A stretch of DNA of 64,000 nt from Salinispira pacifica (GTDB lineage: Bacteria; Spirochaetota; Spirochaetia; DSM-27196; Salinispiraceae), in the NCBI RefSeq assembly GCF_000507245.1, contig NC_023035.1, forward strand, positions 1,651,501 through 1,715,500. Reading direction: 5' to 3'. The notes beneath the pieces are model-generated. The model searched no databases, was not told where the DNA came from, and saw only the letters and a program-made list of their open reading frames with translations. Shown here piece after piece: positions 36,624-45,176 of the stretch (position 1 is the stretch's first letter; every line of letters starts with the position of its first letter). The translations under genes were made by a program, and so were the position numbers.

Positions 36624-39187
36624 CAGGATCCCTCCGGTTCTGTGTCCCGCTCTCCGTTGCCATCTGCATCCGTTTGTGTATCCCCGTCCAAATCGCCGGA
36701 AATGATGATGGTTTCCTGAATGAATTTCTGCAGTTCAACGTTCCACCTGCCGTTCTCCCGGGTAAACCGGGTCTCAGGCTCCCGGAACAGTGCCTGAATC
36801 TCTATTCTGGGCCGTGTGCGGGAGGGCAGGGTGAACTCCAGATTCAGGGGGGAGGGCGGATTGATGCCGTTCAGAAAGCGTATCTCACCCCTGCCGGTAA
36901 TAAACCGGTATGGAAGGGTTGCGTCGTAGGGTGAAGTATCTTCTGATGTAAACAGACTGATCCGAATGGATTCCGCACGTTCGCTGCCGCTGTCCAGGAC
37001 CAGGGAGTAGGTTGTACGTCCCAGAAAACTTCGGCTTTCCAGGGTGTAATTCAAGCGTCCGGAGATTTGGGTGACAGGAAAGGGATAGCTGGTGTTCCGG
37101 GTTTCCGCCGAAAATTCCTGACCGGCAAGGGAAAAGTCGAGTTTGCCCAGTCTTGCATTGCTGTAGGCTCTGACCCTTGTTTCAAGTTCTGTTGCGGCAG
37201 CATCGGATTGACGGCTCCGGGAATCGTATTCCCGGCTGTTTTCTCCCCGTATAATGATCTGCTGGGGCTGACGTTCAGGAAAAGGTTCCAGGACAAATGT
37301 ACTCAGGAGATTTGCCAGCAGCAGCAGAAGCATGGCCAGGGCAGAGTATCTGAGAGTGAAATTTCGCCTGCCCCGGACCGGATGTGGAAACAGAAAATCA
37401 AGCCGGATCAGCATCAGCATGAAGGGAAGAAGAATGAAGGCCACGAGGAGATTGATTCCTGCATCGGAGGCTATCAGTTCGCCGATGAGCAGGGTTTCAT
37501 CTATCCGGATGATATCCACCACAGAAATGGCGATGAGCATGGGCGAAAGCAGGGCGGAAATGCTTTTCAGCAGCCGGTTGCGGCTGATGGAAAAAATAAA
37601 CGCCCAGAACAGGGCCCAGAGAAAGTAGTAGGCAAAATTGATGTTGATGATTCCGAATATAAACACATCCGCGGCAAGAATCAGAATGGCGGCGGCGGAA
37701 TAGAAACTTCCGTTCTTTGACAGGGGGAATCGGCGAATCAGGGTGAAGAAAACGGTAAAGAGAAAACTTGCGGTAATAATCTTCAGGAGAAACAGAGGGA
37801 TGGGAAGGTAGCGCCACAAATTTTCAATTCCCCTGAGCTGCTCCACCATGGAGACCATAAGACTTCCCATGAAAATAAATGCAAACATGGCGGAGTAGAG
37901 CAGGGGCAGGTTCCAGAAGTTCCTTCCCAGGGTTTTCAGATATTTTCTCCGGCGCTTGCGAAAGATGAACAGCCACAGGAGCAGCAGCAGGATGACGGCC
38001 AGAACCGTCTGCACATACAGCATCTCATTCAGGAGAAACTGTCTGGAACCGATGCTGAAGCTGAGGTAATGCTGATCCCAGAGGCCGGTAATGTCGGCGT
38101 TTTCGGCGATATCCTCGTCATCACTGGAAATCAGCAGATCATGAAGAAACTGAAGGTTCCGGGGGAGAACCGGAGAAGTTCCGGATTCCGTTTCCTGAAA
38201 CTGGATGGCAATGGCGTTGAGTTCCGACTGGAGTAGCCTTCCAATTTCGCTGGGACGGGCAAGGCCGATTCGGTACAGCTGGGTTCTGCTGTTGGTAAGG
38301 CCTCCGGGAATCTCATACGCATCCAGCAGATTCTGGATATGCCGGACAAGCCACAACGGCGATACAATGCCGGTGTCGCCGTTTTCAATAATGACGGAGT
38401 CTGCGTGTGCGGCACTCCCATCCAGATATACAACCGCCTGGGGCAGCACGGCTCTGTTGATGGAGAGGTACTCACGCATCCCCTTCTGCTCATCCATGCT
38501 CCCCAGGAAATAAATTTCAAGATTTGCCGCCGGCATCTCTTCTTCAAGGTTCGCCAGAATGCTCAAGACCGCTGCAAGGGTTTCAAGAGTATCAAGCCGG
38601 CTGGAGTCTGGGCCTGAATCGGAGTCGGGGGTGGAGTCTGAGTCAGGGGCGGAGTCTGAGTCAGGGGCGGAGTCTGAGTCGGGGGCGGAGTCTGAGTCGG
38701 GGGCGGCATCACCCCCGGATGCGTCCCCCTGGGAAGTACCTCCCCGGGTAGCACGGGTTCCCGGGGGCAGAACATAGGGAAGGATCACCGTCAGGCGGCT
38801 TTGTTGCTCACCTGGAATAGAGAACCGGACGTTGCGGCCGAAACTGTGGAACTGCTCCCTCCGGGATATTTGCTGCCAGTCCCGGAGAATTCCGTGTTCG
38901 TCGGCGAAGCGGCCCAGATAATTGAAAAGCTCAGCGGCCTCGGGACTGTTTTCTCTGGCTTCGCCGATATTTTTCAGCTCATTGAAGATTTGTTCATAGC
39001 GGAGAACGGCGTCTGTGGGATAATCAGCTACGGAATCCTGTGCATGAATAACAGAACCGGAGAGAAACCGTACGGAACATTCCCCGGGAAGGAGCGCAGC
39101 AAAGATTCCGGTCACCAGCAGAAGCGTAACCAGTGCCGGGACCCGGAATCGCATTCCGTAGAGTTTCCGTCCCTGGGAATACATCAT
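36623..39187 (-). CDS. Membrane protein with a degenerate M28-peptidase domain and a DSDS repeat
   Basis: 854 residues. After a signal-anchor (~12-32), residues ~55-340 resemble an M28 aminopeptidase fold (SPEAAELFNYLGRFADEHGI, then LEIYFLGSMDEQKGMREYLS). The metal ligands are missing: the usual HxD after the first strand is absent and the EE pair reads DEQ. A low-complexity run of about six DSDSxP units (~159-194) sits where the first ligands should be. Eight or nine membrane helices follow (~390-625), then an exported C-terminal domain (~640-835) and an acidic tail. Likely a non-catalytic envelope protein. Coupled to ddl (ATGA) and dinB (TGATG). Confidence 0.75.
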   Translation of the reverse strand: MMYSQGRKLYGMRFRVPALVTLLLVTGIFAALLPGECSVRFLSGSVIHAQDSVADYPTDAVLRYEQIFNELKNIGEARENSPEAAELFNYLGRFADEHGILRDWQQISRREQFHSFGRNVRFSIPGEQQSRLTVILPYVLPPGTRATRGGTSQGDASGGDAAPDSDSAPDSDSAPDSDSAPDSDSTPDSDSGPDSSRLDTLETLAAVLSILANLEEEMPAANLEIYFLGSMDEQKGMREYLSINRAVLPQAVVYLDGSAAHADSVIIENGDTGIVSPLWLVRHIQNLLDAYEIPGGLTNSRTQLYRIGLARPSEIGRLLQSELNAIAIQFQETESGTSPVLPRNLQFLHDLLISSDDEDIAENADITGLWDQHYLSFSIGSRQFLLNEMLYVQTVLAVILLLLLWLFIFRKRRRKYLKTLGRNFWNLPLLYSAMFAFIFMGSLMVSMVEQLRGIENLWRYLPIPLFLLKIITASFLFTVFFTLIRRFPLSKNGSFYSAAAILILAADVFIFGIININFAYYFLWALFWAFIFSISRNRLLKSISALLSPMLIAISVVDIIRIDETLLIGELIASDAGINLLVAFILLPFMLMLIRLDFLFPHPVRGRRNFTLRYSALAMLLLLLANLLSTFVLEPFPERQPQQIIIRGENSREYDSRSRQSDAAATELETRVRAYSNARLGKLDFSLAGQEFSAETRNTSYPFPVTQISGRLNYTLESRSFLGRTTYSLVLDSGSERAESIRISLFTSEDTSPYDATLPYRFITGRGEIRFLNGINPPSPLNLEFTLPSRTRPRIEIQALFREPETRFTRENGRWNVELQKFIQETIIISGDLDGDTQTDADGNGERDTEPEGS
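38604..38711 (-). repeat. Six 18-bp coding tandem repeats (DSDSAP)
   Basis: Six consecutive 18-bp units start at 38604, 38622, 38640, 38658, 38676 and 38694; units 3-5 are nearly identical on the plus strand (GAGTC, A/G, GGGGCGGAGTCT). They encode the acidic serine-aspartate repeat. Copy number probably varies between strains by slippage without breaking the frame. Confidence 0.85.
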
Positions 39188-40290
39188 TCTTCTCCGTAAT
39201 GAAGATCAAGCCGTGAACGCTCGCTGTGGCGTTCCAGCCCCAGACGGATCAGTTCATTCAAAAGTTCCCGGTAGCTGAGACCGCCGGCTTCGCACATCTT
39301 TGGGTACATGCTGATGCTTGTGAACCCGGGCATGGTGTTCACTTCGTTGATGAATATGCTGCCGCTGTCCCGGTCCACAAAGAAGTCCACCCGTGCAAGG
39401 CCCTGGCCGCCCAGAGCCTTGAAGGCTTCCTCCGCCATATTCCGGATCCGCTGGGTGCTGGCCGGACTGAGATCTGCAGGGATTTCCAGACGGGCTCCCT
39501 TTGGGTCAAGATATTTCCCGCTGTAATCATAAAAATCGTGGGACGAGATCACCTCTCCCGGAGGAAATGATCTGATTTCCCGATTCCCCAGGACCGAGCA
39601 TTCTATTTCCCGTGCGTTAATGGATGTTTCGATCAGCAGATCATTGTCAAAGTGAAAGGCGGTATCCAGTGCCTGAGCAAGCTGCTCCGGACGGCGCACT
39701 TTGCTGATGCCCACCGAGCTTCCCGCACGGCAGGGTTTTACGAAAAAGGGTGCACCCAACTCGCTGCTCCAGCGGGTGAACAGCACTTCAGGAGTAACTT
39801 CCTGAGCTTCATGGTCCTGCCGGCTGTAACGGATGAAGGGAACAACCGACAGTCCCTCTTTCCTCCACAATTCCTTTGCTTTCACCTTGTCCATTCCGAA
39901 GGCGCTGGCAAGAACTCCTGCGCCGGCGTAGGGCAGTCCGATCATCTCCAGAAATCCCTGAACCGTGCCGTCCTCGCCGAAGGTGCCGTGAAGAACAGGA
40001 AACACCAGATCGATTTTGAGCAGCTTTCCGTTCACCCCGAGCCCCCTGCCGGGCATTGCGTTAACCTCATTCCCCGGCTGAATTTCCGGATCGCTTCCGG
40101 CAATAACCTTTTCCAGCTCGGTTTCGTCCTGAAGATGCCAGACTCCCTCTTCATCTATTCCCACCAGAAGAAGCTTGTAACGGGATCTGTCGATATTTCT
40201 GATAACCGATCCCGCAGATACCCGGGAAACCTGGTGCTCACCGGTTTTTCCCCCGTAAAGAATTACAATGTTCAATTTTGGCTCATTCAT
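39184..40290 (-). CDS. ddl: D-alanine--D-alanine ligase
   Basis: 368 residues, full length. ATP-grasp enzyme that makes D-Ala-D-Ala for peptidoglycan. N-terminal GGKTGEHQVSRVSAG, serine region HGTFGEDGTVQG, omega-loop YDYSGKYLDPKGA (the Lys-Tyr pair of ordinary D-Ala-D-Ala ligases rather than the lactate type), metal site FINEVNTMPGFTS. It lies 62 bp downstream of murE and is coupled (ATGA) to the next gene. Confidence 0.95.
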   Translation of the reverse strand: MNEPKLNIVILYGGKTGEHQVSRVSAGSVIRNIDRSRYKLLLVGIDEEGVWHLQDETELEKVIAGSDPEIQPGNEVNAMPGRGLGVNGKLLKIDLVFPVLHGTFGEDGTVQGFLEMIGLPYAGAGVLASAFGMDKVKAKELWRKEGLSVVPFIRYSRQDHEAQEVTPEVLFTRWSSELGAPFFVKPCRAGSSVGISKVRRPEQLAQALDTAFHFDNDLLIETSINAREIECSVLGNREIRSFPPGEVISSHDFYDYSGKYLDPKGARLEIPADLSPASTQRIRNMAEEAFKALGGQGLARVDFFVDRDSGSIFINEVNTMPGFTSISMYPKMCEAGGLSYRELLNELIRLGLERHSERSRLDLHYGEE

Positions 40291-40352
40291 ACCTTATCCG
40301 CTCTCTTGTAGTGTACATCAATTTCCTATGCCGGACATACAGATCCGATCAG

Positions 40353-42053
40353 CTATTTCTGCCGGGTATATCCCATCTGCTCCAGGCAATCTCTGGCAAC
40401 AGATTCCTCATCCCAGGCCTGCTTGCCAGCCGCGGTGATAATGCTGCCTTCATGCCCCTTACCCAGCATTACAACAGTATCACCTTCCCCGGCCATGGAA
40501 AAGGCTGCAGATATGGCTGAGCGCCGGTCAGCAATTTCATGGATCTCAACAGCATGCCCTGATTCCCTGGCGCCCCGGCTTATATCCCGGATAATATCCA
40601 TGGAGTCTTCCAGCCTGGGATCCTCATCGGTAATAACTAGAATATCGGCATATTCTGCGGCGATGGCACCCTGAATGGGACGCTTTGCAGTATCCCGTTC
40701 CCCTGCTGAGCCGAATACTGCGATGAGTCTGCCTCTGCATGACTCCCGAAATAGAGGAAATACTTTGGTGAAGCTTCCCGGAGTGTGGGCATAGTCCACA
40801 ATGGCGGTGAACGGCTGTCCGTGGAAAAGGGGCACCATTCGGCCCTTCACACCCTTCAACCCCGCCGCTGCACCGGCGATTTCCCGCACAGGTACCGAAA
40901 GAAGTTCAGAAAGCAGGGCTGTACATCCAAGTACGTTATCAATATTAAACCCGCCGGGAATGGGAAGATGCATTTCCAGGGCCTCTGTCTGATCAATAAG
41001 CTGTTTCAGACTCTTTCCGGCAGGCTGCCCGGACCAGGCGGATTTCTCAACCACTCTCAGGCTGAAGCGGTTGCCGTCGCTCAGATGCTCCACCGGATGG
41101 GCGGCGAACAGAATGTCCGCAAGATCCAGATCTTTCCGTGCCTCTGTCCTGGGCCAGTCACCGGACTGGCTGCTGATAAATGCGCATATCCGGGCGGAGC
41201 GTTCAGCCGCCGCCCGGGCAATGTAGGAAAAGTTCGGGTCCTCAAGATTGATCACAGCAACAGATGTGTTCGACGCATCCGGCTGTGAATCCTTCAGCTG
41301 GCGGAAGAGATTGGTTTTATCGCTGAGATACTGGGGGAAACTTCCGTGAAACTCCAGATGCTCGTGGGAGATATTGGTGAATATCGCCCCGTCGTATTCC
41401 AGATCCAGCAGACGGGAGGTTTTCCGGCTCAACCCGTGGCTTGTGGATTCCACCACAGCCGCCTGCTTTCCGTTGGCCCGCATCTCTGCCAGCAGACGAT
41501 GGATGTCCGGAGCCTCGGGCGTGGACTGTCTGAGCATGTTGTTACGGGTCTCCGTGCCGGTCTGCATTGCAACGGTGGAGATAAAGCCCGCGGGAATACC
41601 CAGATCATTCAGCAATTGATGCAGAAATGCCACCGTTGAGCTTTTACCGTCGGTACCGGTTATCCCGATAACTGTTAAATCACGGTGAGGATAATCATGG
41701 AAGGCTGCACTGCAGCGGGAAAGTGCCTGTCGGCTGCTTTCAGCTGCAATGAAAACCGGATGAGGCAGCTGTATGTCCCGGGGAAAATCATCGGGAATCC
41801 CGTCCTGAATAAGCCTGCTCACAAACTCATCTTTCGTCTGAAAAACAACTGCAGCAGCACCCTTTTCCAGGGCCGTGGCAATAAAGCGGTGGCCGTCGGT
41901 ATGAGCTCCGGGAATGGCGAAGAACATCGAACCGGGCCCCACATCCCGGGAATCATATACCAGAGAAGAAACTTCCGGATCCAGGGAACTATTATCCGCC
42001 CGTTTCATTGTATTGCAGGCGGCAAGCAAAGCTGATAATCTCTTTTTGTTCAT
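40353..42053 (-). CDS. murE: UDP-N-acetylmuramoyl-tripeptide synthetase MurE
   Basis: About 566 residues from the ATG at 42053 (MNKKRLSALLAACNTMKR); the longer frame to 42131 would overlap the divergent methyltransferase gene. Mur-ligase motifs: YDSRDVGPGSMFFAIPG, P-loop GITGTDGKSST, VVESTSHGLSR, FTNISHEHLEFHG, YAHTPGSF. The amino-acid selectivity motif reads DEDPR rather than DNPR, so the third residue may not be meso-DAP; ornithine is known in several spirochaetes. First gene of the ddl-dinB operon. Confidence 0.93.
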   Translation of the reverse strand: MNKKRLSALLAACNTMKRADNSSLDPEVSSLVYDSRDVGPGSMFFAIPGAHTDGHRFIATALEKGAAAVVFQTKDEFVSRLIQDGIPDDFPRDIQLPHPVFIAAESSRQALSRCSAAFHDYPHRDLTVIGITGTDGKSSTVAFLHQLLNDLGIPAGFISTVAMQTGTETRNNMLRQSTPEAPDIHRLLAEMRANGKQAAVVESTSHGLSRKTSRLLDLEYDGAIFTNISHEHLEFHGSFPQYLSDKTNLFRQLKDSQPDASNTSVAVINLEDPNFSYIARAAAERSARICAFISSQSGDWPRTEARKDLDLADILFAAHPVEHLSDGNRFSLRVVEKSAWSGQPAGKSLKQLIDQTEALEMHLPIPGGFNIDNVLGCTALLSELLSVPVREIAGAAAGLKGVKGRMVPLFHGQPFTAIVDYAHTPGSFTKVFPLFRESCRGRLIAVFGSAGERDTAKRPIQGAIAAEYADILVITDEDPRLEDSMDIIRDISRGARESGHAVEIHEIADRRSAISAAFSMAGEGDTVVMLGKGHEGSIITAAGKQAWDEESVARDCLEQMGYTRQK

Positions 42054-42113
42054 TTTTCGGAGTCTACCAAGCTGCCATGACTCCTGCAAGACAGCTCCCC
42101 GCCTGGAGGCATA

Positions 42114-43898
42114 TTGGACATCCTTGAGCACACCTATCTGACAAGCCAGCTGTTTGCATACATCGGCAACAAACGGGCCCTTTTACCCTTTCTCAAAGAA
42201 CAGTTTGAATACATCGGCCGGGAAGCGGGGTTCAGCATGAATCCCGCAGACCCGACTTCCCGTCCCCGCTTTTACGACCCCTTCGCAGGTACCGGATCGG
42301 CTTCCCGCCTTGCACGGCTGATGGGTATGGACGTTCATGCCAATGATTGGGAAGACTATAGCCGGATTTTCAATTCCGCATACCTAATGGAAGATGCTCA
42401 AAGCGTGGAGAGGCTGTTCGACTCAGCCGGCGGCCTGGAGTGGGTCCTCCGGGAGTTGAACCGCTACGGAAATAGATGCAGCGCAGACGGACTGGATGAC
42501 CCTGAGTCACAGGCCTACATATCCAAATACTATGCACCCCAATCCACTGCCGAAGCAGATATCTCCGGAGAACGCCTGTTCTATACCGCTGAAAATGCCC
42601 GATTCATCGACGGGGTGAGATGGAAAATACAAAACGAGTATCCCGCTGACAGCCGTGAATCCCGGCTGCTCATTGCCCTGCTTCTCTACCAGGCGGGTAC
42701 CCACGCGAACACCTCAGGGGTATTTAAAGCCTACCACAAGGGCTTCGGCGGTCACGGGAAAGACGCTCTGCAGCGCATTCTGAAACCCATGGAGTTGCCG
42801 TATCCCCGGCTTCCTCAAAGGGAACTGCTGCCCCGGGATCAGAATATCAGGGTGAGCTCCAGTGACGCTCTGTCCATATCAGGATCCAGCTACGATATGG
42901 TGTATTTGGATCCTCCCTACAACCAGCATCAATACGGCAGCAACTATTTTATGCTCAACAGTATTGCCAGGTGGGACAAACCGAAGATCAGCACCCGAAT
43001 CGGAGCTGACGGAAAACTGACTGAGAAAGCCGGAATACGGAAGGACTGGGTGCGCACCCGCAGCGATTTCTGTTACCGGGATCTGGCGCCGGATGCATTT
43101 CAGCAGCTTCTCGATTCCCTGGATGCCCCGGATATTCTGCTCAGCTATAACAGCGAGGGGATCATCCCCTTTGAACAGCTTCTGGAGATCATGAGCGAAC
43201 AGGGCCGGGTTGAAATGCTCACCCGGGATTACACCACATACCGGGGCGGGAGGCAGAGCAGCACCCGGAAAGTGGGGAACCTTGAGTTCATTCTTCATCT
43301 GAACCGCCGCCGTCAAATGACTCCGGGGGCTGAACACCGCATACAGGAGCTGCTTCTCATGAACAGGCTGCAGCGCCTCTCTGCAGGCTGGTTTCAGCCG
43401 GAGATTCTATCTGGATGTTTTCCGGATAAGCAGCTGCCTCTCCTGGGCTGCTGTGAGCTGCCGGAATTTTTCGAGTTTTCCAGGGATGATCAGGCGCAGA
43501 TCCGAACCCTTGCATCTTCCACACGGAATTCTGACAATCACGACAATCCGTCCTTCCGGGAACTTAAGCAGCTTGTTGACACCCTGGAAGGGGCGCAAAT
43601 TCAGGATCATGCCAGCAGAGTGAAGGTTGTCTCGGGGATTCTTCAGCAGAAACATGCCATGATGTGCTCCGGGGGGCGGCCTGCACGGATTCAGCCTGCC
43701 CGGATTCTGCCGGCACAGATCCGCCGTTATATTAAAACCCTGCTCTGGAGTCTGAAGAAACTGGGCTTCCGAAAATACGCCAGGGAATTTGATGAGCTTG
43801 AGAAGCAGCTGCGGGAGGGGATTCAATCCGGTCGCCTGCCCGACTTCTCCCGGGAACTGGATGAGGCCGTTGACCGGGTGCGCCCCCGGATGCGTTAG
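42114..43898 (+). CDS. D12-class N6-adenine DNA methyltransferase with C-terminal extension
   Basis: 594 residues from a TTG start with TGGAGG 5 bp upstream. Motif X/I order is that of Dam-type D12 enzymes: FAYIGNKRALLPFL, then DPFAGTGSASRL (SAM site), an insert, and the catalytic DPPY in VYLDPPYNQHQYGSNYF. Residues ~425-594 form an extra basic helical region unlike ordinary D12 enzymes, perhaps for DNA targeting. No restriction gene lies beside it, so it looks like an orphan methyltransferase. Target site unknown. Confidence 0.85.
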   Translation: MDILEHTYLTSQLFAYIGNKRALLPFLKEQFEYIGREAGFSMNPADPTSRPRFYDPFAGTGSASRLARLMGMDVHANDWEDYSRIFNSAYLMEDAQSVERLFDSAGGLEWVLRELNRYGNRCSADGLDDPESQAYISKYYAPQSTAEADISGERLFYTAENARFIDGVRWKIQNEYPADSRESRLLIALLLYQAGTHANTSGVFKAYHKGFGGHGKDALQRILKPMELPYPRLPQRELLPRDQNIRVSSSDALSISGSSYDMVYLDPPYNQHQYGSNYFMLNSIARWDKPKISTRIGADGKLTEKAGIRKDWVRTRSDFCYRDLAPDAFQQLLDSLDAPDILLSYNSEGIIPFEQLLEIMSEQGRVEMLTRDYTTYRGGRQSSTRKVGNLEFILHLNRRRQMTPGAEHRIQELLLMNRLQRLSAGWFQPEILSGCFPDKQLPLLGCCELPEFFEFSRDDQAQIRTLASSTRNSDNHDNPSFRELKQLVDTLEGAQIQDHASRVKVVSGILQQKHAMMCSGGRPARIQPARILPAQIRRYIKTLLWSLKKLGFRKYAREFDELEKQLREGIQSGRLPDFSRELDEAVDRVRPRMR

Positions 43899-43991
43899 GT
43901 TAACCCGTCGGGCAGCCCCTTTAATACGGCGGGACAGCCATCACGAAACAGGATGCACCCGAGAACATACTGAGGGTGTCATTGTTATTGA

Positions 43992-44033
43992 AGTGGATCG
44001 GGGGTTAAAAAAAGTAGATCGGGTTTTAAAAAA
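43992..44033. repeat. Two tandem 21-bp repeats
   Basis: Unit 1 (43992-44012) and unit 2 (44013-44033) share AGT(G/A)GATCGGG, a T-rich step and TTAAAAAA, differing at three positions. On the minus strand they place two T6 tracts after the hairpin at 44038-44072. Together with that hairpin they look like a reiterated termination region. The rest of the gap 43899-44156 has no gene. Confidence 0.55.
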
Positions 44034-44037
44034 TAGA

Positions 44038-44072
44038 CGGGGCTGCCTGAGTTCATTTCTCAGACAGCCCCG
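44038..44072 (-). terminator. Rho-independent terminator of hflK-hflC
   Basis: CGGGGCTGCCTGAG and CTCAGACAGCCCCG form a 14-bp stem with one mismatch and a 7-base loop. On the minus strand it is followed by TCTATTTTTT, so it terminates the hflK-hflC transcript. It could also stop plus-strand reading from the methyltransferase gene, less efficiently. Confidence 0.85.
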
Positions 44073-44087
44073 CTGTTGCTTGTGAGC

Positions 44088-44147
44088 CCGGTTCTTCAAC
44101 CGGTTATCGATAAAAATATCGCTATCGATGTGGAAACTGATATCGAT
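44088..44147. repeat. Small stem-loop and three ATCGAT palindromes at 18-bp spacing downstream of hflC
   Basis: A perfect stem CCGGTT-CTTC-AACCGG (44088-44103) is followed by ATCGAT at 44106, 44124 and 44142, exactly 18 bp apart. This lies in the 3' untranslated part of the hflC transcript. Function is unknown. Confidence 0.5.
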
Positions 44148-44156
44148 GTCGGGCTC

Positions 44157-45176
44157 TTAGCGGTTACCTTCACTGGAATAGAGGAAGTTAAAGTAATCCA
44201 TATCCGTTGAAAGAGTCTTGTTGAAGCCCGGAACCGTACGCCGGTAGCTTTCCACCGCCCGCCAGAATTCGAAGAACTGCGGATCCTGGGCATAGGCCTG
44301 TGAATAAATCCGGGCAGCCTGGGCGTCCGCCTCACCTTTAATAATCTCGGCTTCCTCGTACCCTTCGGAGATGATCCGACGCTTCTCGTTTTCCAGTTGT
44401 CCCAGCAGTTCCTGACGCTGACCTTCACCGAATGAGCGGTAAAATTCCGCCACCCGGTTACGTTCGGATATCATCCGGTCGTACACACGGTCGATCAGAT
44501 CGTCACTGTAGCGAACATGACGGATCACCAGGTCGATGAGTTCAATGCCCAAATCCTCAACGGTGGGTCTGCTGGTGGCCAATGCGTCGGCCGTGAGCTC
44601 CGAACGTCCCCGCTGAATATTGGGCTGGCTGCCGGTGCTGGTTGCCTGTTCCAGCTGGCGCTGAAATTCCCGCTGATCAAACCCCTCGGTGTTGATGGAC
44701 AGGTTTTCCAGCTCTTCACTCTTCACTTCAACTTCGTTGATCTGGTTTGAGTCCCGTACGATGGAATTCAGGGTATTCTGACTCACAACTGTACGGACCC
44801 CTGATTCGATTATGTCGTCAAGACGACGGTATGCTGCGGTCATATTTCCCAGTCTGGAGTAGAACTGTTCCGGATCGGATATACGCCACCGTGCGGTGGT
44901 ATCCAGAATAATGAATTCGCCGCCTACTGTGGGCATTTCTTTGGGATCACCGTCCCATGGCTGGATCTTCTTGCTGTAGACCACCACGTTATCGATGAAA
45001 GGAGTCTTGAACTTAAGTCCGGCTTCGGTATCGCTTCTGACAATCTGTCCAAAGCGGAGAATTACCGCCTGTTCCCCTTCATTGAGTACATAAAACGGTC
45101 CCAATGCAAAGAAGAGAATTCCCAGAACCACAATTATACTGAGTACGATGATGAGTCTTCGTGTTGCCTTATTCAC
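44157..45176 (-). CDS. hflC: HflC, SPFH/band-7 membrane protein
   Basis: 339 residues. One N-terminal membrane helix (~7-29) followed by an SPFH domain (VLNEGEQAVILRFGQIV, then GLKFKTPFIDNV) and a long coiled coil with IKGEADAQAARIYSQAYAQD, typical of HflC. With HflK it forms large complexes that hold FtsH and modulate membrane-protein degradation. The insert around 170-205 (TSTGSQPNIQRGRSE) is longer than in E. coli. The ATG overlaps the hflK stop by 4 bp. Confidence 0.94.
   Translation of the reverse strand: MNKATRRLIIVLSIIVVLGILFFALGPFYVLNEGEQAVILRFGQIVRSDTEAGLKFKTPFIDNVVVYSKKIQPWDGDPKEMPTVGGEFIILDTTARWRISDPEQFYSRLGNMTAAYRRLDDIIESGVRTVVSQNTLNSIVRDSNQINEVEVKSEELENLSINTEGFDQREFQRQLEQATSTGSQPNIQRGRSELTADALATSRPTVEDLGIELIDLVIRHVRYSDDLIDRVYDRMISERNRVAEFYRSFGEGQRQELLGQLENEKRRIISEGYEEAEIIKGEADAQAARIYSQAYAQDPQFFEFWRAVESYRRTVPGFNKTLSTDMDYFNFLYSSEGNR

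Noticed and set aside
38604-38711. Possible CRISPR-like repeat array
   Set aside because: The 18-bp units are contiguous, without spacers, and encode a DSDS run in frame.
40273-40283. CAATTTTGGCT match to the 16-bp palindrome
   Set aside because: Only one half-site plus the centre, and it lies within the first codons of ddl; likely chance.
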